Position numbers and translations under genes: made by a program. This document shows positions 1 to 6,957 of a DNA stretch of 64,000 nt, one piece after another. The notes beneath the pieces are model-generated. The model was not told where the DNA came from. It worked only from the letters and a program-made list of their open reading frames with translations, and made no database searches. This stretch comes from Bacteroidales bacterium. GTDB taxonomy: Bacteria > Bacteroidota > Bacteroidia > Bacteroidales > P3. The stretch lies in NCBI GenBank assembly GCA_017633985.1, contig JAGBOF010000025.1, positions 1 through 64,000 on the forward strand, read 5' to 3'. Numbering within the stretch: the stretch's first letter is position 1; each line of letters opens with the position of its first letter.

Positions 1-77
1 GTAACGGAACGATGGTCATATTTCACAATATGCATTCCTGCCCATCGAAACATGGAATACATAAAATCAGCAGTCTG

Positions 78-632
78 TCAGGCAATTACGGGAATAATCT
101 CCACGTTCGTCTCACCCTTGATTTCTTGGTTATATTCCCCTATAAAAGTAACACTGTTAGGTATTTCTATACTTGTTAACCCTGTACAATAATAGAATGC
201 AAGATTACCAATAGATGTCACACTGTTGGGTATCGTTATGCTTGTTAACCCTGTACAACCATAGAATGTATAATCACCAATAGATGTTACACTGTTTGGT
301 ATATCAATACTTGTTAATCCTGTACAATCCCAGAATGCCAAAGTATCAATAGATGTCACACTGTTGGGTATCTCGATACTTGTCAATCCTGTACAATTAT
401 GGAATGCTCCATAACCAATAGAAGTAACACTATACGTTTTATTATTATATTTTACTGATGTCGGAATTGTAACGACTCCTGAATAAGAAGCGTAACCTCC
501 TCGATCTATTGCTACGGTAGAATCAGAAGTGATGTTGTAATAAATTCCGCCTACTTTAAAGTCGTAAGCCTTTGCACCCAGTCCCGCAAGTAAGAGGACT
601 GCTAATAAAATAATTTGATAAACTTTTTTCAT
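78..632 (-). CDS. BspA-like leucine-rich repeat protein, short
   Basis: A 184-residue secreted protein with a signal peptide ending near AKA (residues 1-22), a short linker, then four to five LRR_5/BspA units of 23 residues with the pattern [16 protein letters not shown]. Such proteins are surface adhesins or fibronectin-binding proteins in oral and gut Bacteroidetes. The family usually has many more repeats and a C-terminal anchor or sorting domain. Here the last unit breaks off at FIGEY and is followed by about 19 unrelated residues and a stop, so the gene looks truncated or fused to foreign sequence. No TAnnTTTG promoter was found upstream. The fold is certain; whether the gene is functional is not. 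Confidence 0.8.
   Translation of the reverse strand: MKKVYQIILLAVLLLAGLGAKAYDFKVGGIYYNITSDSTVAIDRGGYASYSGVVTIPTSVKYNNKTYSVTSIGYGAFHNCTGLTSIEIPNSVTSIDTLAFWDCTGLTSIDIPNSVTSIGDYTFYGCTGLTSITIPNSVTSIGNLAFYYCTGLTSIEIPNSVTFIGEYNQEIKGETNVEIIPVIA
148..423 (-). repeat. Four 69-bp tandem repeats inside the LRR gene
   Basis: The word acttgtt recurs at 171, 240, 309 and 378 (as acttgtc at 378), an exact 69-bp step that encodes the 23-residue LRR unit. High identity between units makes slippage or recombination that changes copy number likely. Confidence 0.85.
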
Positions 633-685
633 CTTTTTTTTGTCTTATTTGGTTTATAACTCTTAATTTTCTTTATTGGTAAGAC

Positions 686-876
686 ATAAAAAGAAAACCG
701 TGGTACTTTTCTCTGTTTACTAACTACCACAGGTTTTCCACGACCTTTATCCATTTCTAAACATACGAAGCCCACGATTTCTCGTGAGCGCGGCTTGATG
801 TTCTTAAATGGATCTTGCTAAATTATTTAGTGTGGATTTCGTGATAGTTTAGCATGAACACAAAGCTAACGCTTTT
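686..876. other. Structured intergenic stretch, candidate ncRNA
   Basis: Three consecutive stem-loops fill the gap between the LRR gene and the toxin gene. Arms are 694-705 with 725-737; 749-756, 760-764, 768-772 and 773-777 with 806-813, 798-802, 792-796 and 782-786; and 817-822 with 848-853. Read on the minus strand the first stem is followed by a U-rich run (692-686), like an intrinsic terminator. On the plus strand AAAGC-TAAC-GCTTT plus a T-run at 862-880 could also terminate. A minus-strand frame stays open for about 60 codons (MDKGRGKP from its only ATG), so a short peptide or gene remnant is the alternative. No known RNA family recognised. Confidence 0.4.
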
Positions 877-958
877 TTCTTTATTATGTCAAATATTTTC
901 TCTTTTTTTTACATTCTCAATATAATTTTAACTCAACTGACAATCTATATATTAAAAC

Positions 959-1294
959 TTAAAACGAACGCTTCATTATAGTATGAAGTTCCTTTGTTGT
1001 GATATTTGTCTTTTCCGATTTATCATAAATATAAAAGAATCCTATTGAAGATTCATCTTGGGAAATCAATACATTTAAAGTTATCACTCTTGCACCACCG
1101 CTTTTGCCTCTGCCTTTAGATGATATTGCCATCCTAATTTTCCTGAATCCGTTGCCCATATCATCACCCAACAAAGGATTCTTGGCTAACTCTTCGGCAA
1201 GTTTTTCAACATCTGCCCTTAAGGAACGATATTTTTTACCTAACCGCTTCAATTCAGAGGTAAATACCGGATAAGATATAAATTTATAATTCAT
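959..1294 (-). CDS. RelE/HigB-type toxin of a type II toxin-antitoxin system
   Basis: A 111-residue basic protein with the RelE/ParE-superfamily layout: an N-terminal helix pair (FTSELKRLGKKYRSL), the central KIRMAI..GGARVI strand region and a C-terminal FFYIYDKSEKTNITTKEL segment typical of this group. Members are generally ribosome-dependent mRNA endonucleases. The gene overlaps the upstream antitoxin by 11 bp, so the two are translationally coupled, antitoxin first. No frameshift or truncation seen. Confidence 0.85.
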   Translation of the reverse strand: MNYKFISYPVFTSELKRLGKKYRSLRADVEKLAEELAKNPLLGDDMGNGFRKIRMAISSKGRGKSGGARVITLNVLISQDESSIGFFYIYDKSEKTNITTKELHTIMKRSF

Positions 1295-1547
1295 TTAGCA
1301 CATCCTCCAATGGTCTGCCTTCCAATTTCCCTTCTCTTGCAAGCCTTGCTTCTTTAAATGCCTGCTCCAATCCTGCAATCAATTCTTCCTTCGTCAGTTC
1401 ATGATATTCTTCATCATCCCTTACCGCTGCTCTCTTTTCTTCTCGTTTTATATAATTATCAAAACGTTTTAAAAGTTCGGCGTTATCAATATTCATAACC
1501 CTGCGGATGATATCATGCCTTTGTCTTTCTATCGTCAAAGTCTGCAT
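1284..1547 (-). CDS. Antitoxin partner of the RelE-type toxin
   Basis: An 87-residue acidic, helical protein directly upstream of and overlapping the toxin gene. The N-terminal MQTLTIERQRHDIIRRVMNI resembles antitoxins of RelE-type pairs. The middle is charged (YIKREEKRAA, EYHELTKEEL) and the C-terminal part should wrap the toxin. It is expected to neutralise the toxin and autorepress the operon, as is known for type II pairs. A TAnnTTTG element lies 30 bp upstream of the start. Confidence 0.8.
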   Translation of the reverse strand: MQTLTIERQRHDIIRRVMNIDNAELLKRFDNYIKREEKRAAVRDDEEYHELTKEELIAGLEQAFKEARLAREGKLEGRPLEDVLNEL

Positions 1548-1576
1548 ATCTACAAATATTTTTTATTATTTCTCCT

Positions 1577-1585
1577 GCAAAAGTA
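1577..1585 (-). promoter_or_regulatory. Bacteroidetes -7 element for the toxin-antitoxin operon
   Basis: Reverse strand reads TACTTTTGC, matching TAnnTTTG, 30 nt before the antitoxin start. Confidence 0.6.
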
Positions 1586-1714
1586 CAAATAAATTTTCAA
1601 TTACAAAGAAAATCAATAAATAAAACTGACAAAACAACATAGCGTATGCTTTAGTTACACACAATGCAATTAAAAAAAACAACTGTTAAATTTTACTAAT
1701 TCACAATAGTTTTG

Positions 1715-1723
1715 TATTTTTGC
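1715..1723 (+). promoter_or_regulatory. -7 element for the hydrogenase operon
   Basis: TATTTTTGC matches TAnnTTTG and lies 28 nt before the ATG at 1751. Confidence 0.6.
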
Positions 1724-1750
1724 AAAACGTAAAAGTTAAAGGAACATAAA

Positions 1751-3553
1751 ATGAATAACGTTCATCCCGTATACACGGAGAAAAATAATTGCCAGGACTG
1801 TTACAAATGCATAAAAGTCTGTCCTGTTAAGGCAATCAAATTCGAAGATTATTCGGCAAGCATAGTGCCCGAACGTTGTATTTGGTGCGGTGCTTGCGTG
1901 GAGATCTGTCCGGCGGATGCTAAAAAGGTAAGAAATGATGTCGATTCGGTGCTTCGGGCTTTGAAAAATAAAGAACAAATCATCGTTTCTTTGGCTCCGA
2001 GTTATTTAAGTGAATTTGCGGACATTGACAAAAATATTTTGATTGCAGCATTTAAAGATGCGGGCTTTTACGGAGTAAGTGAAACGGCATTGGGTGCGGA
2101 ACTTGTTGCTAAAGCTGCCAAGCAGTGGTTTGACAAACAAGACAAAGGTGTTTATTTCTCTTCTTGTTGCCCAACGACTGTACAATTAGTTAGAAAATAT
2201 TATCCCCAATACTCACAAAACATTTCACCTATAGCATCACCCGTTGAAGCACATGCCAAATTCTTAAAACAAATATATCCGGACTGCAAGATTGCTTTTG
2301 CAGGTCCTTGTATTGCAAAAAAGACAGAACTTGACCTTAAAGATAATTACCTTGATTACGTGCTTACTTTCCGTGAGGTTAAAGAATTATTTGAAAACAT
2401 AGGCGTAGATTTCGAATTCCAAAAACCAAGTGCAGATGATACCTTCATCCCTATGAAAGCAGGAATGGGAAATCTTTATCCTACCGACGGTGGAATGCTT
2501 ACCTGCATGATGAACGTAGGCAATGATACGGTTGATGTAGGATATGAGAAAAACGTCCAATATCCGAAAGCAAATACACAATACAATGAATATCTTACAG
2601 TGTCAGGCGTAGATAACGTAAGGGAAGTTCTGCAAGACGCGGAACAGTTTGATAAAAACAAAAAATATTTCATTGAAATTTTAGGCTGTCAAGGCGGTTG
2701 TGTAATGGGACCGCAGGCAATAAAGAAAACTTCTCCGCTTGTCAAACGTATGCAGGTTATTGATAATATAACTCCGAAAGATGACAATATTTTATACGAT
2801 AAGTTATTCACGACCGACATTTCCTCTGATTTTGATAATATAAACGCTTTTGACAAGAAAACTTACAGTCAGAAAGACATTGTTCAGGCACTCAAACGCG
2901 TTAATAAGGTAAGTGACGAAGACTATTTAAACTGCGGAGGTTGCGGATACGATAATTGCAAATCTTTTGCAAGTGCTTTGCTTGACGGTTTAGCCGAAAA
3001 CGATATGTGCGTTTCTTATATGAGACGTGTTGCAAGAGACAAAACCAATATTTTGCTTAAAAAGATGCCACAGGGAGTGGTAATCGTGGATGAAAACCTT
3101 AAAATAATACAGGCAAACGAAAAATTCGCAATAACTTTGGGTAAGGAAATGGAGGAACTTTACAGTATCAAACCCGGATTGGCGGGATTGGATATTACCA
3201 AAGAACTTTCTTTCCATAAATACTTCTCACGTGTACTTAACACTTGTGCCGATATATCAGAACAAGATATCAGGGACGGTGAGAATTATTACCGCTTAAG
3301 CGTCTTTTCCGTTCAGGACCATCAGCAGGTTTGCGGAATAATTGAAAACATGCATGCACCTGAAGTAAGGAAAGATATTGTACTTACAAGAACGCAAGAC
3401 GTTATTAAACAAAATATGAAAGTCGTTCAACAGATTGCTTTTCTTTTGGGCGAAAACGCATCTTATACCGAAAGCATGCTGAACTCTATCGTTGAATCCC
3501 ATCAAGGTAAAGAAGAAGATAACCAACCCATAACTTTTGATTTGAATGTCTGA
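1751..3553 (+). CDS. Sensory [FeFe] hydrogenase, group C (phosphatase-linked), HydS-like
   Basis: A 600-residue cytoplasmic protein. Domains in order: two [4Fe-4S] ferredoxin motifs (Cys14/17/20/24 and Cys43/46/49/53), an H-cluster domain (about 75-350), a CxxCxxxxC...C FeS domain (about 395-425) and a PAS domain (about 437-545) with a helical tail. H-cluster motifs are SSCCP (Cys139, Cys140), GPCIAKKTE (Cys187) and EILGCQGGC (Cys313, Cys317). The FeS-PAS extension and the overlapping PP2C gene point to the sensory, phosphatase-linked subgroup, where the enzyme is thought to sense H2 or redox state rather than produce H2. Cys139, at the usual proton-relay position, is kept. The stop overlaps the next gene by 8 bp. 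Maturases HydEFG are not in the window. Confidence 0.9.
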   Translation: MNNVHPVYTEKNNCQDCYKCIKVCPVKAIKFEDYSASIVPERCIWCGACVEICPADAKKVRNDVDSVLRALKNKEQIIVSLAPSYLSEFADIDKNILIAAFKDAGFYGVSETALGAELVAKAAKQWFDKQDKGVYFSSCCPTTVQLVRKYYPQYSQNISPIASPVEAHAKFLKQIYPDCKIAFAGPCIAKKTELDLKDNYLDYVLTFREVKELFENIGVDFEFQKPSADDTFIPMKAGMGNLYPTDGGMLTCMMNVGNDTVDVGYEKNVQYPKANTQYNEYLTVSGVDNVREVLQDAEQFDKNKKYFIEILGCQGGCVMGPQAIKKTSPLVKRMQVIDNITPKDDNILYDKLFTTDISSDFDNINAFDKKTYSQKDIVQALKRVNKVSDEDYLNCGGCGYDNCKSFASALLDGLAENDMCVSYMRRVARDKTNILLKKMPQGVVIVDENLKIIQANEKFAITLGKEMEELYSIKPGLAGLDITKELSFHKYFSRVLNTCADISEQDIRDGENYYRLSVFSVQDHQQVCGIIENMHAPEVRKDIVLTRTQDVIKQNMKVVQQIAFLLGENASYTESMLNSIVESHQGKEEDNQPITFDLNV

Positions 3554-4742
3554 TAATATATTTGTAGAAGCGGGTAGTTTCCAATTAAACAAATACGGAA
3601 ACATTGCATGCGGTGATACGGTTTTGCTGCATAAGTTCCCTGAACAAGAACGTTGCATTGCAGTATTGTCAGACGGATTGGGAAGCGGAATAAAAGCTAA
3701 TGTCTTAAGCACGATGACAGCTTCAATGGCGATGAATTTCCGAATAAAAAGAGAACCTATCTTAAGGACCGCACAAATAATTATGGACACTCTTCCCGTT
3801 GACAGCAAAAGAAACATATCTTATTCCACATTTACTATAATGGACATCGACGTAAACGGGGAAACGCGGATCGTGGAATTTGACAATCCGCCTTTGTTGC
3901 TTGTCCGTAACGGCAAAGTATGCCATATCAATTCAGAAACATTTAAGATAAATGAGAAAAACGGCGAAACATCTTACGAAAGGGTTGTAAAGCATTCTTT
4001 ACTGTCATTGCAAAAAGGAGACAGACTGATTGTTTATTCGGATGGCGTAAGTCAAAGCGGAATAGGTAATCCTAACATGCCTTTCGGATGGGAAGAAGGC
4101 GTGGAAACATTTATTGAAGAACTGATAAAAGAAGACAACAATATTTCCGCAAGGGATCTGACCAAGAAAATAGTCAAGAAAGCGGAAATGAAAGACGGAT
4201 TAAAATCCAAAGACGACACATCATGTATTTGCCTTTATGTACGCGAGCCGAGAAAACTTTTGATTTGTTCAGGTCCTCCGTTCACTGAAGAAAAAGACAA
4301 ATATTTAGCAGAAGTTATATCGTCATATGACGGCAAAAAAATCGTTTGCGGCGGTACTACTTCACAAATTATAGCCCGTGAATTAAACAAAGAGATTGAG
4401 GTTGATATGGATCTGGACAAAATAGCGTCGGGTCTTCCTCCTGAATCACATATTGAAGGCATTGATTTGGTAACCGAAGGCATTATTACCCTTGGTGCAT
4501 TGGGCAAAATACTTGAAGAAGATAAGTATAACGAACCTGCAAAAGATGATGCGGCATGGAATATTTTAAAATACGTCATGGATGCCGATATAATAGACAT
4601 CTTGGTAGGTACGAAGATTAACGTAGCCCATCAAGACCCGTCATTACCCGTAGAATTGGAGATACGGCGTAATGTAATGAAAAGAATAAAATTCTTGATC
4701 GAAGAGAAACTTTTAAAAACGGTCAATCTTGAATTTATATAA
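3546..4742 (+). CDS. SpoIIE/PP2C-type serine phosphatase linked to the sensory hydrogenase
   Basis: A 398-residue cytoplasmic protein. Residues 1-230 form a SpoIIE-type PP2C phosphatase, with metal-binding acidic motifs GDTV (about 23), LSDGLGSG (41-48), VYSDGVSQ (mid-domain) and DDTSC (near 220). The remaining 165 residues form an unfamiliar alpha/beta C-terminal region found in hydrogenase-associated phosphatases. Such enzymes dephosphorylate serine or threonine on regulators such as anti-anti-sigma factors. The 8-bp overlap with the HydS-like gene implies tight coupling: the hydrogenase probably senses, the phosphatase probably signals. No target protein is encoded nearby. The function of the C-terminal region is unknown. 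Confidence 0.85.
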   Translation: MSDNIFVEAGSFQLNKYGNIACGDTVLLHKFPEQERCIAVLSDGLGSGIKANVLSTMTASMAMNFRIKREPILRTAQIIMDTLPVDSKRNISYSTFTIMDIDVNGETRIVEFDNPPLLLVRNGKVCHINSETFKINEKNGETSYERVVKHSLLSLQKGDRLIVYSDGVSQSGIGNPNMPFGWEEGVETFIEELIKEDNNISARDLTKKIVKKAEMKDGLKSKDDTSCICLYVREPRKLLICSGPPFTEEKDKYLAEVISSYDGKKIVCGGTTSQIIARELNKEIEVDMDLDKIASGLPPESHIEGIDLVTEGIITLGALGKILEEDKYNEPAKDDAAWNILKYVMDADIIDILVGTKINVAHQDPSLPVELEIRRNVMKRIKFLIEEKLLKTVNLEFI

Positions 4743-4815
4743 TGAGCTTTGATGCTTTAAACACATTAAGGACTTTAATAAAGAAATAAAAAGGAACAAT
4801 TAAAATAACAAAACA

Positions 4816-5070
4816 ATGGTAACAGTTAAAGTTTGCGTCGGAACGTATTGCTATTTGCAGGGAGGACAACAACTTGCACAATGGAGAAATTACGTCCCGA
4901 AACATTTGCAGGACAAAGTAACTTTTTTAGGTTCTGCATGTTTGGGTTGTCAGGAAGACACGGCGAAACCTCCTTATGTAAAAGTGGGTGAGGTATTGAT
5001 CGAAAGAGCGACAAGCGAGAAAGTAGTTGAAGAAATTGAAAAACAACTCGAAGGAAATTTGGAATTGTAG
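4816..5070 (+). CDS. NuoE-like thioredoxin-fold [2Fe-2S] ferredoxin
   Basis: An 84-residue protein with the thioredoxin-like ferredoxin fold of NuoE/HndA: CVGTYC (Cys7, Cys12) near the N-terminus and ACLGC (Cys42, Cys45) after the second strand, then PYVKVGEVL. It probably carries electrons to or from one of the flanking hydrogenases. The second cysteine pair is CxxC, one residue shorter than the usual CxxxC, so cluster geometry may differ. It lies 73 bp after the phosphatase gene on the same strand. Confidence 0.8.
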   Translation: MVTVKVCVGTYCYLQGGQQLAQWRNYVPKHLQDKVTFLGSACLGCQEDTAKPPYVKVGEVLIERATSEKVVEEIEKQLEGNLEL

Positions 5071-5071
5071 G

Positions 5072-5221
5072 ATTGAAGCGGTATTACGCTTAGAAAAAAC
5101 ATGTAATTACTGCATCGGCGGGCATTAAGAAATGTGTACCGTACCTTGTTTAAACATTTTGGAAGCAAAAAAGCGGTTTAAAAAGGATATTTTCTGCAAT
5201 CATGTAACATTTTTAAGGTAA
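5072..5221 (+). other. Cysteine-rich reading frame interrupted by TAA, possible decayed gene
   Basis: In the 228-bp gap between the ferredoxin and hydrogenase genes, one frame reads EAVLRLEKTCNYCIGGH, then TAA at 5126-5128, then EMCTVPCLNILEAKKRFKKD to a stop at 5219. The pattern CxxC-x7-C-x3-C straddles the stop and looks like a metal-binding segment. It may be the remnant of an electron-transfer gene such as those found in other hydrogenase clusters, or a 29-residue peptide starting at 5132. No start for the longer frame was found, and it could be chance. Confidence 0.3.
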
Positions 5222-5298
5222 AAACAAACTGAATCTTTAAGAAGATTAATAATAAAAATATAAAGGTTAATAACTAAAAGAAATAAGAAACACGGAAA

Positions 5299-6726
5299 AT
5301 GGCTCAATTTAATAATGTAGTCGAAATAAGAAGGACGATTCTGCAGATGTTGGCGAAGTTGATTTACGATGGTAATGTCATGGAGAAAATCGACAGACTT
5401 CCTTTTGATATGTATCCTAAAGGTACGCAACACACACGTTGTTGTATTCACAAAGCCCGTGCCGTTGCCAAATACAAAACGATGGCTATTATGGGTTTTA
5501 ATGTGGATGATGAAGTTGATGAGGCCGATAATCTTTCGCATTATGCCAAACTGGCCAAAGAAAGGGAGAAAAGTACGGAAGTTATGCTTACCGTAGTGGA
5601 CGAAGCATGCTCTTCATGTGTCAAAAGCTCGTATATAGTAACCAATCTGTGCCGCTCATGCACTGCCCATCCTTGTACATATGCCTGCAAGAAGGGTGCA
5701 ATGATAAAAACTGAGCATTCGCAAGCACATATCGATACTTCGCAATGTATCAATTGCGGATTGTGTATGCAGGCATGCCCTTATCACGCTATAATATTCC
5801 AACCCGTACCTTGCGAAGAGGCTTGTCCTGTAGGTGCAATCTCAAAACGTGAAGACGGAGTGGAACATATTGATCCCGAAAAGTGTATTTACTGCGGCAA
5901 ATGTATGGTTGCCTGTCCGTTCGGGGCTATATTCGAAAAAAGCTTCATGTTTGAAATCATGGCTGCCATAAGAGGCGGTAAGGAAGTGATTGCTATGGTT
6001 GCTCCTTCGCTTGGCGGACAGTTCAATCAGCCTTACGGCAAAGTTCTTTCGGCAATAAAACAACTCGGATTCGCTGACGTAGTGGAAGTAGCAAAAGGTG
6101 CGAACATGACAACGGAGAATGAAACCCGTGAATTCGAAGAAAGGATGGACAAAGGTGAAAAATTCATGACTACATCGTGCTGTGCTTCCTGGCGGGAGTT
6201 ATATAAAAAACATCTTACAGAGATTCAGCCGTATGTATCCGACGCTTTAACACCTATGGGCTATACTGCAAAATGGTTAAGGGAAACAAAAAAAGATGCA
6301 GTCCTTGTTTTCGTATCGCCGTGTGTGGGAAAACGCAGCGAATGTCACTCCAATCCTGACGTAAACTACGTATTGTCTTACGAAGAACTTGAGGCGTTGT
6401 TGAAAGCCGCCCAAATAGACATCGCATCCTGCGAAGAAACCGTTTTGGATGACCATATATTTGGACACGGCAGAGGTTTTGCGATGATTGCAGGCGTCAC
6501 GGCGTCGGTAAAAGCGACGGCGAAAAACCCTGATATGATAAACGACATCGTAATCGACGGTTTGACCAAACAAAGCATAAGGGAATTGAAGATGTGGGCT
6601 AAAAAAGGCGAAGCACCGGGCAACTTCATTGAAGTTATGTCTTGTCCGGGAGGATGTGTTAACGGTTGCGATACGATAGCACTGCCTAAAACGGCAGCAA
6701 GACAGATTGTCCCTATGACAAAATAA
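5299..6726 (+). CDS. [FeFe] hydrogenase, group B, monomeric
   Basis: A 475-residue cytoplasmic iron-only hydrogenase. An N-terminal helical region is followed by cysteine motifs for several [4Fe-4S] clusters (CRSCTAHPC, CINCGLCMQACP, CEEACP, CIYCGKCMVACP) and an H-cluster domain with TTSCCASW, VSPCVGKRSE and EVMSCPGGCVNGC. TSCCAxW instead of TSCCPxW and the extra cysteines after the third motif are typical of group B, which is widespread in anaerobic Bacteroidetes and Firmicutes. It is presumed to couple ferredoxin oxidation to H2 evolution during fermentation. It is the last gene of the cluster, followed 38 bp later by a hairpin that is part of a 21-bp array. Confidence 0.92.
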   Translation: MAQFNNVVEIRRTILQMLAKLIYDGNVMEKIDRLPFDMYPKGTQHTRCCIHKARAVAKYKTMAIMGFNVDDEVDEADNLSHYAKLAKEREKSTEVMLTVVDEACSSCVKSSYIVTNLCRSCTAHPCTYACKKGAMIKTEHSQAHIDTSQCINCGLCMQACPYHAIIFQPVPCEEACPVGAISKREDGVEHIDPEKCIYCGKCMVACPFGAIFEKSFMFEIMAAIRGGKEVIAMVAPSLGGQFNQPYGKVLSAIKQLGFADVVEVAKGANMTTENETREFEERMDKGEKFMTTSCCASWRELYKKHLTEIQPYVSDALTPMGYTAKWLRETKKDAVLVFVSPCVGKRSECHSNPDVNYVLSYEELEALLKAAQIDIASCEETVLDDHIFGHGRGFAMIAGVTASVKATAKNPDMINDIVIDGLTKQSIRELKMWAKKGEAPGNFIEVMSCPGGCVNGCDTIALPKTAARQIVPMTK

Positions 6727-6763
6727 AGCAATAAATTTTTATTAATACATCTTGAAAAAATAA

Positions 6764-6803
6764 TACGGCGTTTAAAGAAAATAAAACGCCGTACTATTTT
6801 TTT
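6764..6803 (+). terminator. Terminator of the hydrogenase operon
   Basis: Arms 6764-6773 (TACGGCGTTT) and 6784-6793 (AAACGCCGTA) with a T-rich run at 6797-6803. The arms are the cores of the first two units of a 21-bp array. Confidence 0.7.
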
Positions 6804-6848
6804 AATCACGCAGAATAATTTTTTAAAACGGCGTCTTTTTCCCGTCTT
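6765..6848. repeat. 21-bp phased array 1 (4 units)
   Basis: Unit starts at 6765, 6786, 6807 and 6828. Cores are ACGGCGTTTA, ACGCCGTACT, CACGCAGAAT and ACGGCGTCTT, each followed by an 11-nt A/T spacer such as ATTTTTTTAAT. It lies downstream of the hydrogenase gene and converges on the AspT gene. Confidence 0.85.
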
Positions 6849-6901
6849 TTGCAAGATGCTTAAAACTAAACGCTTAAAAACGCCTTCCGAAAGCGGTTAT
6901 A

Positions 6902-6934
6902 AAACAAAAAAGAGCGGATTTTTTCTCTCCGCTC
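6902..6934 (-). terminator. Terminator of the AspT-family gene
   Basis: Stem 6912-6918 (GAGCGGA) with 6928-6934 (TCCGCTC). The A-run at 6902-6911 becomes the U-tract on the minus strand. Confidence 0.75.
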
Positions 6935-6957
6935 CGTGATTTATCCATTTATTTTTA

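Noticed and set aside
1-77. Gene remnant at the left edge
   Set aside because: No frame with recognisable similarity; too short to judge.
6378-6854. 158-codon minus-strand frame overlapping the hydrogenase gene and array 1
   Set aside because: Antisense to a clear hydrogenase; its N-terminal part is array sequence.
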